Translations under genes and position numbers: made by a program
Shown: positions 8,746-19,427 of the stretch, piece after piece
Position numbering within the stretch: the stretch's first letter is position 1
Layout: each line of letters begins with the position of its first letter
The notes under the pieces: model-generated
The model's input: only the letters and a program-made list of their open reading frames with translations
Database searches by the model: none
Told to the model about the DNA's origin: nothing
Assembly (NCBI RefSeq): GCF_023238445.1
Contig: NZ_CP096658.1
Coordinates: 3,472,001-3,536,000 of the forward strand
Direction of reading: 5' to 3'
Source of the DNA: Halorussus gelatinilyticus
GTDB lineage: Archaea; Halobacteriota; Halobacteria; Halobacteriales; Haladaptataceae
DNA length: 64,000 nt

Positions 8746-9957
8746 TCAGAACGTCGAGAGTTCGCCGTCGATGACCCGCTGGGTGATAGAGGTCACGTCG
8801 GCGAGTTCGCGGTCGATGATTTCGGTCACCTCGTCCTCGATGTCCGCGATGGCGATGCCGTCCTCGGTGACCACCTCGGCGTCGGCGACGTGCGGTTGGT
8901 CGATGGGCCGACCGATTTGGCTGAGCAGGCGAATCCGGAGGTCGCGAATCCCCTCGACCTCGGCGACGACCGACTCGGCGATTTCGGTGCCCAGTAGGTT
9001 GTAAATCTTCCCGATGTGGTTGACGGGGTTCTTGCCCGAAGTGGCTTCCATCGACATCGAGCGGTTGGGCGTGATGAGACCGTTCGAGCGGTTCCCGCGG
9101 CCGACCGAGCCGTCGTCGCCCATCTCCGCGCTGGTGCCGGTCGTGGTCAGGTAGACGCTCTCTTCGTCGTCGCCGTCGCCGTCGGCGGTGTTGACGTAGA
9201 CGCTCACGTCGCGGTCGGTGTACTCGTGGGCCACGTCGCGGACGAACTCGCGGACCGCCTCTACCGTGTCGTCGTAGTCCGCGCGGTCCTCGACGTACGC
9301 GTCTATCATCGCGGCTGCGACGGTGATGTCTATCTGGTCGCCCTCGCGCTTGCCCATTATCTTGACGTCCTGCCCGAGCGCGGGGTTGTCCTCGGCGAAC
9401 TCGCCGTTGAGGCGGCGCTCGGCGTTCAGCACTATCTGCTCGGTCTCGGTCAGGGGCGCGTGGCCGACGCCGAAACTCGTGTCGTTGGCCATCGGAACCG
9501 TGACGCCCTCCTCACCGAAGACCTCCTTCAAATCGCCGCTCCCCTCGCCCAACTTCACGTCCACGATGATGTCGGTGCCGAACTCCAACTCGGGGAAGTG
9601 TTCCGAGAGGTAGTCGCGGGCCGCTTCGAGCGCGATGGTCTCGGTCGGGATGGTCTGGTCGCCGTACTCCTTGGTCGCGCGCCCGACGATGAGGAGGTAG
9701 ATGGGTTCTATCATCTCGCCGCCGCCGAACTGGGGGTTCGAGCGCCCGGCGACGAGTTGGGTCTCGTCGGTGTTGTAGTGGAGGACCTTGCCCACGCGGT
9801 CGAGGTAGGCGTTCGCCAAGGCCTGCGAGACGCGCTCGGCGATGCCGTCGCTGATGGAGTCGGGGTGGCCGAGCCCCTTTCGCTCAACGATTTCTATCTC
9901 TTGATCCTCGACTGCGGGGCGGTCGATGGGTTCGACCTGAATGTTGCGGTCAGTCAT
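8746..9957 (-). CDS. mat: Methionine adenosyltransferase (archaeal type)
   Basis: A 403-residue archaeal S-adenosylmethionine synthetase, making AdoMet from ATP and methionine. Recognised by the N-terminal [17 protein letters not shown], the [10 protein letters not shown] segment, [10 protein letters not shown], and the C-terminal [18 protein letters not shown]. Full length for the archaeal family, which is unrelated in sequence to bacterial MetK. A TATA-like TTATAGAA lies 25-32 bases before the ATG (9982-9989 on the complement). It runs away from the CYTH gene at 10122-10676. Confidence 0.95.
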   Translation of the reverse strand: MTDRNIQVEPIDRPAVEDQEIEIVERKGLGHPDSISDGIAERVSQALANAYLDRVGKVLHYNTDETQLVAGRSNPQFGGGEMIEPIYLLIVGRATKEYGDQTIPTETIALEAARDYLSEHFPELEFGTDIIVDVKLGEGSGDLKEVFGEEGVTVPMANDTSFGVGHAPLTETEQIVLNAERRLNGEFAEDNPALGQDVKIMGKREGDQIDITVAAAMIDAYVEDRADYDDTVEAVREFVRDVAHEYTDRDVSVYVNTADGDGDDEESVYLTTTGTSAEMGDDGSVGRGNRSNGLITPNRSMSMEATSGKNPVNHIGKIYNLLGTEIAESVVAEVEGIRDLRIRLLSQIGRPIDQPHVADAEVVTEDGIAIADIEDEVTEIIDRELADVTSITQRVIDGELSTF

Positions 9958-9981
9958 TACCCCAACGTATCCGGTCGCGGA

Positions 9982-9989
9982 TTCTATAA
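9982..9989 (-). promoter_or_regulatory. TATA box for mat
   Basis: TTATAGAA on the minus strand, 25-32 bases before the ATG at 9957; leaderless layout. Confidence 0.5.
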
Positions 9990-10121
9990 CTTGCGAAAAG
10001 AAAATCGGTGCCGGGGATTACCTCGGGTTATGCCCCGGTTCGGCGGTCGTCCCCTTCGTCGCCGTCCTCGCGGTCCGAGGCGTCGGAACGCGACGATTAG
10101 CGGTTTCCGCAAACGTTGCGA

Positions 10122-10676
10122 CTACGGCTCCGACTCCGCTTCCAACAGCAGTCCCAGATACGAGGTCCGAATCTGGTCCTCGGGGTCCAACTCCAACTCC
10201 CGCAGAATCTCGAACGCCTCCTCGCGCGCCGCCTCGACCGCGTCCTCGTCGGCCACTTCGGTCTCGATTTCCACGAACTCGCCCAACCCGTTCACCGCGT
10301 CGAGCGTGACGGTGTAGCCGTCGAGCGCGAACCGCTCGCGCTCCTTCCGGACGGTCGCAGCGGGGTCGAACCCGAGCGCCGCGAGGATGTCGCCTGCGGC
10401 CTCGCCCTCCGCGACTTCGGTCTCGACTTCGCGGCGGGTCTTCGACTCGGCCTCCACGAGCGGTCCCTTGTAGGTGAGTTCCGCGAACGAGTCGGCGTCT
10501 TCGGGCGATTCCCGACGGACGCGAAGCGCCTCGTCGGTCTCGGCGAACTCGCGGTGGGGCGCGTCGTAGTAGGTGTCCTCCTGTTCGACCGCGTTCACCG
10601 GGTCGGCACCGAGCGCGTCGAGTCGCTCGCGGACCTCGGCGTGGTCGGCCGGGACCTTCACTTCGACTTCGTACAT
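10122..10676 (-). CDS. cyaB: CYTH-domain protein, class IV adenylate cyclase/triphosphatase-like
   Basis: A 184-residue CYTH triphosphate-tunnel protein. The signature ExExK is at the very start (E3, E5, K7 in MYEVEVKVP). DTYYDAP, ALRVRRE, AELTYKGP, and the closing ETEVADEDAVEAARE fit CyaB/thiamine-triphosphatase-like proteins. Either cyclic AMP synthesis or hydrolysis of an inorganic or organic triphosphate is possible; sequence alone does not decide. Confidence 0.85.
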   Translation of the reverse strand: MYEVEVKVPADHAEVRERLDALGADPVNAVEQEDTYYDAPHREFAETDEALRVRRESPEDADSFAELTYKGPLVEAESKTRREVETEVAEGEAAGDILAALGFDPAATVRKERERFALDGYTVTLDAVNGLGEFVEIETEVADEDAVEAAREEAFEILRELELDPEDQIRTSYLGLLLEAESEP

Positions 10677-10763
10677 GCTCCCCCGTTCGCCGCGGCGGGG
10701 TTTCGGCGTTGTGCTTTCGCCGGTCGCGTGCGACCCTCGAACGCGTCGGATTCTCCCCGACGA

Positions 10764-10770
10764 AGCTTTA
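10764..10770 (+). promoter_or_regulatory. TATA-like box before a 30-codon ORF
   Basis: TTTATTA on the plus strand, at leaderless distance from the ATG at 10797. There is no longer gene downstream on this strand. Confidence 0.4.
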
Positions 10771-10796
10771 TTACAGTTCGTTGACGAGCGTACGAC

Positions 10797-10889
10797 ATGG
10801 CTACCTCCTACTCGACGTCTCGCTTCGACCGGGCGGCCCGCCCGCTGGCGGCCGAGTTCGCGGTCGAGACCGGGGCGTTCGGGCTGTAG
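10797..10889 (+). CDS. Candidate small protein (30 aa)
   Basis: A 30-codon ORF, starting MATSYSTSRFDRAARPL and ending ETGAFGL. The main support is a TTTATTA box 27-33 bases upstream, so it would be a leaderless transcript. It stands alone between the divergent CYTH gene and the convergent Gfo/Idh gene. It is either a small protein or the 5' remnant of a lost gene. Function unknown. Confidence 0.35.
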   Translation: MATSYSTSRFDRAARPLAAEFAVETGAFGL

Positions 10890-10981
10890 CGACGTCCCGG
10901 AGAAATCAGTAGAGGTCTCTAAAGCGCGTCTATTCGGTTACACGATAGCCGTAGAATGCTACGAACGGGACAGCTTCGGCT

Positions 10982-12055
10982 CTACCCGAGCTGAATCGCG
11001 CGCTCTTCCTCGTGGGAGCGGTAGATAGCGTCGATGATGCGCTGGACCTCCAGCGCCTGCTCGACCGTGTTCATCGTCGGGGCCACGCCGTCGCGGACCG
11101 CCTCGAAGAAGATGCGCTGTTCGGCCTTGTGCGGGTCCTCGTGGCGGGTCTGAATCTCCGAGTCCGAGAAGTGGTCGGTCCCCTGTCGGCCCGTCTCGTG
11201 GATGGTCAGGGTGTCGTCGCCCTTGTCGAAAGTCGCGCCGGCTTCCGTCCCGCGGACGATGTACTCCTCGTTGGGCGAGCGGTTGGCGGCCCACGCGACC
11301 TCCAGTGCGATGGTCTTGCCCCCCTCGCATCGGATGAACGCGCTCACCGAGTCGTCCACCGAGAATTCGCCCGACTGGGTGTCCTCGCCCCACATTTCGA
11401 GGTAGGCGTAGTCGTCGCGCGAGCCGAATTGCGAGCGAATCGTGCCCGAGACCTCCTGCACCTTCGGGAAGTCGTGGAAGTACATCGAGAGGTCGATGGC
11501 GTGGACGCCGATGTCGATGAGCGCGCCGCCGCCGGCTATCTCGCTGTTGGTGAACCACGACCCGCGGCCCGGAATCCCGCGCCGGCGGATGAAGTTCGCC
11601 TCGACGTGGCGAGTGCGGCCGAACCGCCCCTCCTCCTGATAGCTCTTCACGACCTCGACCGGGTTCCGGAAGCGGTTGTGGAACCCGACCATGCAGAAGC
11701 CCTCGGCGTTGTGGGCCGCCTCGGCGATGCGCTCGGCGCTTTCGAGCGAGTGGGCGAGGGGCTTTTCGAGCAGTACGTCGAGTCCGCTCCGGAGGGCCGC
11801 GACGGCGTACTCCTCGTGGAACTTGTTCGGCGTGGTGACGACGACCGCGTCCACCGCCGCGCTGTAGAGGTCCTCGTAGCTCTCGTAGGACTCGACGCCG
11901 TACTTCTCGGCGAAGCGCGCTCGTGCGTCCGGGTTGATATCGACGCCGCCCACGATATCGAGGCCGTCCAGGTCGACGAGACGGTCGGCGTGGTAGTGAC
12001 CGATGTTCCCCAAGCCGACGAATCCGACCCGGACCGGCTCATTCGTAGTAGACAT
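10982..12055 (-). CDS. Gfo/Idh/MocA family oxidoreductase
   Basis: A 357-residue NAD(P)-dependent sugar dehydrogenase-type protein. The Rossmann motif VGFVGLGNIGHYHA is at residues 9-22, the EKPLA motif of the family near 96, and GGGALIDIGVHAIDLSM near 176 supplies the catalytic-region His. It follows the sugar ABC importer genes on the same strand after a gap of 135 bases, so it probably oxidises the imported sugar or a derivative such as an inositol or glucose relative. The exact substrate cannot be read from the sequence. Confidence 0.85.
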   Translation of the reverse strand: MSTTNEPVRVGFVGLGNIGHYHADRLVDLDGLDIVGGVDINPDARARFAEKYGVESYESYEDLYSAAVDAVVVTTPNKFHEEYAVAALRSGLDVLLEKPLAHSLESAERIAEAAHNAEGFCMVGFHNRFRNPVEVVKSYQEEGRFGRTRHVEANFIRRRGIPGRGSWFTNSEIAGGGALIDIGVHAIDLSMYFHDFPKVQEVSGTIRSQFGSRDDYAYLEMWGEDTQSGEFSVDDSVSAFIRCEGGKTIALEVAWAANRSPNEEYIVRGTEAGATFDKGDDTLTIHETGRQGTDHFSDSEIQTRHEDPHKAEQRIFFEAVRDGVAPTMNTVEQALEVQRIIDAIYRSHEEERAIQLG

Positions 12056-12190
12056 AGTTACTAGTGGTAGCCAACCGTGAATCGTTGTTAGGCTTTTCTG
12101 TTCGGCGGTCCGTCAACGCACGGAGAAGTGGCGTTTCCGGACACGTTCCGCGAGCGTCCCGCACAGTTCGTCCTCCGTCTGACCGCCACA

Positions 12191-12393
12191 TCAGTACAAC
12201 TGGCGCTCGGTCTCTTCGCGCTCGCTCTCGCGCTCGGATTCTTCCTTCCGTCTCCGGCGGTTCACCACGAACGCCCGAATCGCGGGGAGGAACTTGTTCT
12301 TGCAGTCGAGGACGAACGACACGATGCCGTACGCCCAGAAGAAGAACAGGAGCGTCCCGCCGACGAGGTAGAGCCATCCGAGCGTCGTGACCA

Positions 12394-12394
<1 letters not shown>
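12191..12394 (-). CDS. Small single-pass membrane protein of the sugar ABC operon (67 aa)
   Basis: One hydrophobic helix (residues ~7-30, LYLVGGTLLFFFWAYGIVSF) followed by a charged tail rich in Arg, Lys and Glu. Its ATG overlaps the stop of the ATPase gene by one base, so it should be translationally coupled to it. This position suggests an accessory subunit of the importer, for example anchoring or stabilising the membrane complex. No family is recognised. Confidence 0.65.
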
Positions 12395-13593
<1,199 letters not shown>

Positions 13594-13599
13594 TGTGTA

Positions 13600-14523
13600 T
13601 CACTCCTTGAGCGCTCCTGCGGTGAGTCCGCTGACGATTTTCTCTTGTGCGACGACGACGAGGATGGCGACGGGCAGGACCCCGACGATGCTCGCGGCCG
13701 CCATGAGGTTGTACAGTTGGGTGTACTGGCCCTGGTAGCTCAGGATGCCCCAGACGATGGGGGCCCAACTCCGGGCCTCCCCCGAGGTCATCAGGAACGA
13801 GAAGAAGAACTCGTTGTACACCGAGATGAACGTCAACACGCCCGCGGTGGCGACTCCCGGAGCCGACAGGGGCATGATGACCCGGAACAGCGCGCCGAGT
13901 CTCGTCGTCCCCTCGATTCGCGCGGCGTCCTCCAGCCCGTCCGGAATCTGGCCGTAGAACGTCGAGAGGATGAATATCGACAGCGGCATGAACAGCGCGC
14001 TGAACGGCAGTATCATGGCGAACGGCGTGTTGAACAGGTTCGGACTCGACACGCCCAACAGCGAGACGTTCCCCGTGAACAGCCGGAAGAGCGGGATGAT
14101 GAACGCTGCTGGCGGGAAGTACGACACCGCCAGTATCAGCAACATCAGCGCGCCCTTCCCCGGAAAGTCGAGCCTGCCGAACACGTAGCCCGCGAGACTC
14201 GCCAGTACCAGCACGATGGCGGTCGTGGCGATGCCGAGCACGAAGCTGTTGAACATGTAGAGGTGGAACGGCACCGTCGTGAACACCTCCACGAACGCCT
14301 CGGGGTTGAACCCGTGGGGCACCGGCGGGAAGCCGAAGCTGGTGATGGCCTCGTTCGGCGTGAGCGCCAGCACCAACAGCCAGTAGAACGGGAACAGCGT
14401 CGTGAACAGGAAGAATATCATGGCGACGTAGAACATCGCCCGATACACCTTCCCCGGATTCTGAATCGCCGAGTCTGCCCACCGCGAGAACGCACCTTTG
14501 CTGGAATCAGTTTCCGTAGCCAT
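13600..14523 (-). CDS. Carbohydrate ABC transporter permease (MalG type)
   Basis: A 307-residue inner-membrane subunit with about six helices; the first is near residues 30-54. The EAA loop, which contacts the ATPase, is EDAARIEGTTRLGALFRVIM near 202-221. The start MATETDSS is chosen because the upstream extension is basic and overlaps the other permease. Two bases separate it from the stop of that gene. Confidence 0.88.
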   Translation of the reverse strand: MATETDSSKGAFSRWADSAIQNPGKVYRAMFYVAMIFFLFTTLFPFYWLLVLALTPNEAITSFGFPPVPHGFNPEAFVEVFTTVPFHLYMFNSFVLGIATTAIVLVLASLAGYVFGRLDFPGKGALMLLILAVSYFPPAAFIIPLFRLFTGNVSLLGVSSPNLFNTPFAMILPFSALFMPLSIFILSTFYGQIPDGLEDAARIEGTTRLGALFRVIMPLSAPGVATAGVLTFISVYNEFFFSFLMTSGEARSWAPIVWGILSYQGQYTQLYNLMAAASIVGVLPVAILVVVAQEKIVSGLTAGALKE

Positions 14524-14525
14524 CG

Positions 14526-15509
14526 TTAGCCTCCCGTCTCCGTGTCCGCGTACTTGACGATGTACACCGAGACCACGATACCGATGAGACCCGCCGTGAT
14601 GAACGCGATGGCGGCCGAAGTCCCGTACATCCGCGACCCGCGGAAGGTCGTGACGACGAGACACGACAGCGACGGCACCGTGTTACAGCCGACGACCGTC
14701 TCGATGAGACCGTAGACTCGCATCGCGCCGATGGTGCGGAACAGCATCGCGACCAGCACCGACGGCAGGACGAGCGGTAGCGTGATCATCCTGAACTGCT
14801 GGTACTTCGACGCGCCGGCGACCCTCCCCACGTCGTAGAGGCTCCGATCGACGCTCTGGAGTCCCGCGAGGATGATGAGCGCCATGAACGCCGAGGTCTT
14901 CCACACGTCCGCGACCACGAGGATGATGAGCGAGTCCACGGGGTTCGACAGCGGCGTCGCCGTGAAGATGCCCAACTGCTGGAGCGGGTCCACGAGGAAC
15001 CCGATGTTGGGCTGGAACAGCAGGAAGAAGATCATTCCCTGAATCACGATGGGGACCGCCCACGGGATGATGATGGCGACCCGAATCCACCGTCGGCCCC
15101 GGAAGTCCTGGTCCAGCACCAGCGCCTGCCCGAACCCGACGACGGTCTCGAAGAAGACGCTGGTGACGGTGAAGATGAGCGTCACCGTCAGCGCGCTCCG
15201 GAACGGCGTCGCCGGGTCGAAGAACGGCCTCACCAACAGCGCGTCGCGCTCGCCGGTCAACAGCGCGACGTAGTTCTCCAGCCCCACGAACTCTCCGAGC
15301 GCGGCGCTCCCGACGAGGTTGTCGGCGTACAGCGACATCCGGAACGTGCTCAGCAGCGGCCAGAACGCGATGAGGCCGAGCAACAGCAGCACCGGCGTCA
15401 ACAGCAGGTACGCGAACTGGGTGTCGCTGAGGTTCTCCATCCAGCGGACTGCCGCGACGTACGGTCCCGACCGCTTAGATTCACGGACCCCTTCGTCAGT
15501 CGTTGACAT
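14526..15509 (-). CDS. Sugar ABC transporter permease (MalF type)
   Basis: A 327-residue membrane subunit with about six helices; the first, FAYLLLTPVLLLLGLIAFWP, follows a polar N-terminus. The EAA-type loop is YDVGRVAGASKYQQFRMITL near 236-255. It sits between the binding-protein gene and the second permease, the standard order for CUT1 importers. Confidence 0.88.
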   Translation of the reverse strand: MSTTDEGVRESKRSGPYVAAVRWMENLSDTQFAYLLLTPVLLLLGLIAFWPLLSTFRMSLYADNLVGSAALGEFVGLENYVALLTGERDALLVRPFFDPATPFRSALTVTLIFTVTSVFFETVVGFGQALVLDQDFRGRRWIRVAIIIPWAVPIVIQGMIFFLLFQPNIGFLVDPLQQLGIFTATPLSNPVDSLIILVVADVWKTSAFMALIILAGLQSVDRSLYDVGRVAGASKYQQFRMITLPLVLPSVLVAMLFRTIGAMRVYGLIETVVGCNTVPSLSCLVVTTFRGSRMYGTSAAIAFITAGLIGIVVSVYIVKYADTETGG

Positions 15510-15545
15510 AAAAAATCTGTGGGATTGGTGACTGTGTGTGTACGT

Positions 15546-17063
15546 CTACGCGCTCGATTCGATGGCTTCGAGTTGTGCCTGAAGCTGCGTCATCGCCTTC
15601 GAGGGGTTACCGCCCTTGCTGAACGCGCCGTTGACCTGCTGGGCGATTTTGGCGGACTCCGCGGGCCAGACCGGCGTGACCGGGCGGGGAATCGCGTTCT
15701 CGCCGGCGACGCGGAGCGGTTCGAGGTACCGGCCCATCACGGGCACCTCCTTGGCCCGCTGGGAGGTCAGCAGTTTCGGCTCCGGCGGGAGGAAGCCCAG
15801 CACCTCGAAGAGCTTGTACTTGAACTCGTCGCTCATCATCGCTTTGAGGACCTCGATGGCCGCCTCGGGGTTCTTCGAGTTGGGGTTGACCGCGTTGTGC
15901 CAGCCACCGAGCGCCGCGACCGGACCGCCCGTCATCGGATACTTGGCTTCCTGTTTGGTCTTGGCGTACGGAATCGGCATCACGCCGAGGTCCTTTCCGA
16001 GGTTGTCCTCCGAGCCACTGATGTTGATGGCGTAGGGCCAGTTGCGGTGCATCGCGGCGTCGCCGTTCGTGAACGGCTTGCGCGAGGGTTCCTCGGTCCA
16101 CTGCATTACCGCGGGCGGCGCGATGTTGCCCTGATACCGGCTCAGGGTGTTTTTGGCGTTCGAGCCGTGGATGAACGTCCGGACCATCTTGATGGCGTTG
16201 ACCACCTGCGGCTCGTTCACGGTGATGGGTCGGTCGCCGACCGGACCGAAGAGGTACTTCTCGGGGTTGCCGAAGTACGCCCCGCCCCAACTCGACATGA
16301 ACTCGTTGAAGTCACAGCACGACAGTCCCTCGTAGGCGTTCGCTTGGAACGTGTAGCCGTACTGAAGGTCGTTGTTCTGTAGGGCCTGATTCGTGACCTG
16401 CGAGAACTTCTGCCACGTCATCGAGTCGGTGGCCCACGTGTCGAAGTCCGACTGCCCGAAGCCCGCGTTCTGCAGGTACTTCTTGTTGTACTGCATCGTC
16501 GGGAAGTCGGGGAACATCGGCACCGCGAACAGGTCGCCGTTCGGCCCCTTCGCGGTGGAGACGCTCGCCTCGAAGTACTCGTTTTCGAGCTGCTGCATGT
16601 ACTCCTGGCCGAAGTTCCCGGCCTGACTCAGGTTGAGCAACTGGTTGCGAACGATGAACGGAATCGTCCACCCGCTGTCCATGTAGAGGAGGTCGGGTTT
16701 GTTCCGTCCCGCTGCGAGCCACTGCTGGTACTGGGCCCGGCGGTTGTCGGTCACCGACGGGCCGGCGAGGACGTTGACCTCGATGTCCTTCGACAGGCCG
16801 TTGTTGTACAGAATCGGTTGTAGCTCCTTGTTCCACGTCGCCCCTTGGAAGTCGGGGTCGGTGGCCCACTGGAGCGTCGTCTTCTGCCCCTGATTGTCCA
16901 CGTTCCCTATCGTCCCGCTCGTGTCGGTTTGCTCCGGGTCACCCCCACCGACGCAACCGGCGAGTCCTGCCGCCGCGCCCGATGCCCCCACTGCTCGCAC
17001 GAAGTTCCGGCGTGAGACGCTCCCGTCCCGACCGTCGGACTCGTGTGAACTACTGTCAACCAT
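15546..17063 (-). CDS. Sugar ABC transporter substrate-binding lipoprotein
   Basis: A 505-residue extracellular binding protein. A Tat signal SRRNFVRAVGASG is followed by the lipobox LAGC, so the mature protein should be a lipid-anchored Tat substrate. The remainder resembles family 1 solute-binding proteins (for example GGPVAALGGWHNAVNPNSKNPE, and FEVLGFLPPEP near the end). The ATG at 17063 is chosen over one six codons earlier because a TATA box lies 26-33 bases before it. It is the first gene of the operon. Confidence 0.88.
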   Translation of the reverse strand: MVDSSSHESDGRDGSVSRRNFVRAVGASGAAAGLAGCVGGGDPEQTDTSGTIGNVDNQGQKTTLQWATDPDFQGATWNKELQPILYNNGLSKDIEVNVLAGPSVTDNRRAQYQQWLAAGRNKPDLLYMDSGWTIPFIVRNQLLNLSQAGNFGQEYMQQLENEYFEASVSTAKGPNGDLFAVPMFPDFPTMQYNKKYLQNAGFGQSDFDTWATDSMTWQKFSQVTNQALQNNDLQYGYTFQANAYEGLSCCDFNEFMSSWGGAYFGNPEKYLFGPVGDRPITVNEPQVVNAIKMVRTFIHGSNAKNTLSRYQGNIAPPAVMQWTEEPSRKPFTNGDAAMHRNWPYAINISGSEDNLGKDLGVMPIPYAKTKQEAKYPMTGGPVAALGGWHNAVNPNSKNPEAAIEVLKAMMSDEFKYKLFEVLGFLPPEPKLLTSQRAKEVPVMGRYLEPLRVAGENAIPRPVTPVWPAESAKIAQQVNGAFSKGGNPSKAMTQLQAQLEAIESSA

Positions 17064-17088
17064 TCCAAGGCGAATGACCACGTTTCAC

Positions 17089-17096
17089 CATTTATA
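17089..17096 (-). promoter_or_regulatory. TATA box of the sugar ABC operon
   Basis: ATATAAAT on the minus strand, 26-33 bases before the ATG of the binding-protein gene. Confidence 0.6.
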
Positions 17097-17109
17097 TCCT
17101 TGTGATAGT

Positions 17110-17125
17110 AACTACGGTTGTAGTT
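17110..17125. promoter_or_regulatory. Palindromic operator candidate upstream of the sugar ABC operon
   Basis: AACTAC-GGTT-GTAGTT is a perfect 6-bp inverted repeat with a 4-base spacer, 14 bases upstream of the operon's TATA box, where an archaeal activator would bind. The nearby TrmB-type gene is the obvious candidate ligand; the sequence is related to but not the same as the TACT-spacer-AGTA form described for halophilic TrmB. Confidence 0.5.
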
Positions 17126-17273
17126 GTGGACTGTCAACAGTAAGGTCGGCTTTCCGTGAGGGCGTCGGCTTCGCATCCCGGTGTGTGGGCGGTCCGTCAA
17201 AACGAGTCCGAGGTGTCGCTGGGCCGACACCGAATCGCCCCCGAAAGAGCCGGTTCGCGGACGATTCGTCGGT

Positions 17274-18251
17274 CTACAGGTCCGCGATAACGCGAGACCA
17301 AGCAGGCTCTAACGGCGCTTCGAGTCGGTCCATCTCAGCGTCGTCGAGCGAGACGTCGAGTGCGCCGACGTTCTCTTCGAGGTGGTCGATGCTCCGCGGC
17401 CCGATTATCGGCGCGTCCACCACGTCCTTGTGGAGGAGCCACGCGAGGCTGACCTGCGCGGGCGTCGCGTCCTTCTCGTCGGCGACCTCCCGCACCGCGT
17501 CCAACACCTGCCAGTTCTCGTCGGTGAACCGCTCGTGGGTGTGTTCGTCGGTCGCGGCCCGGCCCTCGTCGGGGTCGCCGTCCCTGTCGTACTTGCCGGT
17601 CAGGAACCCGCCGCCGAGCGGACTCCACGGGATGACGCCGACTCCCTCCTCGGCGCAGACCGGCAAGACGTTCTCCTCCTCTTGGCGGTCCACGAGGTTG
17701 TACTGGGGCTGCATGCAGGAAAACCGGGCGTAGTCGTTCAGGTCGCTCTCGTAGAGCGCCTTCGTGAACTGCCACGCCGCCATGGTGGAGGCCCCGATGT
17801 ACCGGACCTTCCCGGTCTCGACGAGGTGGTCGAGCGCGTGAAGCGTCTCCTCGATGGGCGTCGAGTCGTCCCAGCGGTGAATCTGGTAGAGGTCGATGTA
17901 GTCGGTGTCGAGGCGGTCGAGGCTCCCTTCGACCTGGTCGAGAATGTGCTTGCGCGAGAGACCCTGCTTGTTCGGTCCCTCGCCCATCGGCCCGTACACC
18001 TTCGTCGCAATTACCAACTCCTCGCGGTCGTACTCCGCGATGGCGTCGCCCACGATGTCCTCGCTCTCGCCGCGCGAGTAGACGTTGGCGGTGTCGAGGA
18101 AGTTGATGCCGAGGTCGATGGCGCGGTCGATTATCTCGTGGCTCTTCTCCTCGTCGCTTATCATCCACTCGCGGTCGCTCCCGAAGTTCATACAGCCGAG
18201 GCAGAACCGCGAGACTTCGAGGCCGGTGTCACCGAGCGTCGTGTACTCCAT
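17274..18251 (-). CDS. Aldo/keto reductase
   Basis: A 325-residue NADPH-dependent reductase with a TIM-barrel fold. The catalytic Asp and Tyr are in FLDTANVYSRGESEDIVGD near residues 50-68, Lys in IATKVYG near 84, and His in YQIHRWD near 125. GPRSIDHLEENVGAL near the C-terminus is the NADP-binding segment. It resembles the YajO/auxin-induced branch. The start MEYTTLGDTGLEVS is the usual family N-terminus. Lying upstream of the ABC operon, it may act on sugar aldehydes; that is inference. Confidence 0.9.
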   Translation of the reverse strand: MEYTTLGDTGLEVSRFCLGCMNFGSDREWMISDEEKSHEIIDRAIDLGINFLDTANVYSRGESEDIVGDAIAEYDREELVIATKVYGPMGEGPNKQGLSRKHILDQVEGSLDRLDTDYIDLYQIHRWDDSTPIEETLHALDHLVETGKVRYIGASTMAAWQFTKALYESDLNDYARFSCMQPQYNLVDRQEEENVLPVCAEEGVGVIPWSPLGGGFLTGKYDRDGDPDEGRAATDEHTHERFTDENWQVLDAVREVADEKDATPAQVSLAWLLHKDVVDAPIIGPRSIDHLEENVGALDVSLDDAEMDRLEAPLEPAWSRVIADL

Positions 18252-18380
18252 GTCTGTGTCTGGCACGGCGTGGGCTACGGCGAGGCCCGACAAAACCGTG
18301 TGGGGAGGAGCAGAACGTTCCGGAACGAAAGCGACGCCGCGTCCGGAAAACCGAAGCCTCCCGGTCCCGAAACGTCGGCC

Positions 18381-19361
18381 ATGGACTCCCTCTACGACCG
18401 ACTCCGGGACCCCTCGCACACCGGCGACCGCCGGTGCTGGCCGTGTACCGCCGTCAACGCCGCGTTACTCGTCGCCGCTGCCGCGGTCGTCGCGCGCCGA
18501 CGCTCGCGGGCGCTCGCGGCGTTGCTCGGAGCCGTCGGCGCGGCCGCTATCGCCCTCCGCGGGTATCTGGTCCCCTACACACCGAGATTCGCGCCGAAGC
18601 TGGTCTCGTCTCTCCCCGGCGACCTCTTCGACCACGGCGACCCCGCTCCCGACCGCGCGTCGCGGACGCTCGGCGCGTCGGACGCGTCCGACGCGCCGGA
18701 CGCCGCCGACACCTCCGACGCACCGGACGACCCGGACGCCGGGGGCGAATCCGAGGCTCCGGACGAGTCGAAGCCGTCGGAGTCCGCCCCGGACGCCTCG
18801 GGGTCGCTCGGCGACGAAACCGACGCAGACGCGGGAGAAGCGGTCCTCTCGGCGCTGCTCGAACGCGGCGTGGTCGTCACCGACGACGAGTCGGTCGCGC
18901 TCGACGAAGCGTTCCGCGAGGCGTGGCGCGCGGAGATGGAGACCCTCCGAGCGCGCGACGACGACGGACTCGCGGCCGCGCTCCGGGAGGTCGGTCCCGA
19001 GGGCGCGGTCGTGGACGTGGTGGAGTCGGGCAACTGGACCGGCGACGACGACCGGTGGTTCGTCGTCTCCGACGGGAGCGGCGACCCCGCCGCGGAGAGT
19101 TGGCTGACCTGGCCCGTCGCCGTCGCGGAGACCGCCGCGGTCCGGGCGCTGGCCGCGGAGACCGACCTCGACGCGTCGCGCCGAGCGCAGGCCGCCGGGC
19201 CGCTCCGGACGCTCCTGCGCGCCTGCCCGGTCTGCGACGGCCCCGTCGAAGAGACGACCGAAGTGGACTGCTGTGGCGGGCCGGGCGGGACTCAACCCGA
19301 CGCGCCCGACGACGTACTGGCCTGCGCGAACTGCGACGCGCGACTCTACACGTTCGAGTAG
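18381..19361 (+). CDS. Hypothetical membrane-anchored protein with C-terminal zinc ribbon
   Basis: A 326-residue protein. Residues ~21-60 hold one or two hydrophobic helices (VNAALLVAAAAVVA; ALLGAVGAAAIAL). An Asp/Ala/Pro-rich low-complexity linker runs from about 95 to 150. A folded acidic domain follows, and the C-terminus carries paired cysteines, CPVCDG then CC, then CANCDARLYTFE, a likely zinc ribbon. No family or function is recognised. It diverges from the aldo/keto reductase gene. Confidence 0.6.
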   Translation: MDSLYDRLRDPSHTGDRRCWPCTAVNAALLVAAAAVVARRRSRALAALLGAVGAAAIALRGYLVPYTPRFAPKLVSSLPGDLFDHGDPAPDRASRTLGASDASDAPDAADTSDAPDDPDAGGESEAPDESKPSESAPDASGSLGDETDADAGEAVLSALLERGVVVTDDESVALDEAFREAWRAEMETLRARDDDGLAAALREVGPEGAVVDVVESGNWTGDDDRWFVVSDGSGDPAAESWLTWPVAVAETAAVRALAAETDLDASRRAQAAGPLRTLLRACPVCDGPVEETTEVDCCGGPGGTQPDAPDDVLACANCDARLYTFE

Positions 19362-19427
19362 TGGACGGTCGCGCGCTTCCGGTCACAGACGGCCGTTCGG
19401 CGACGAGCGGACGGGAGTATTCGGCCG

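Noticed and set aside
8397-8774. Plus-strand ORF spanning the 51-bp repeats
   Set aside because: Open only because the unit length is a multiple of three; composition is repetitive and not acidic.
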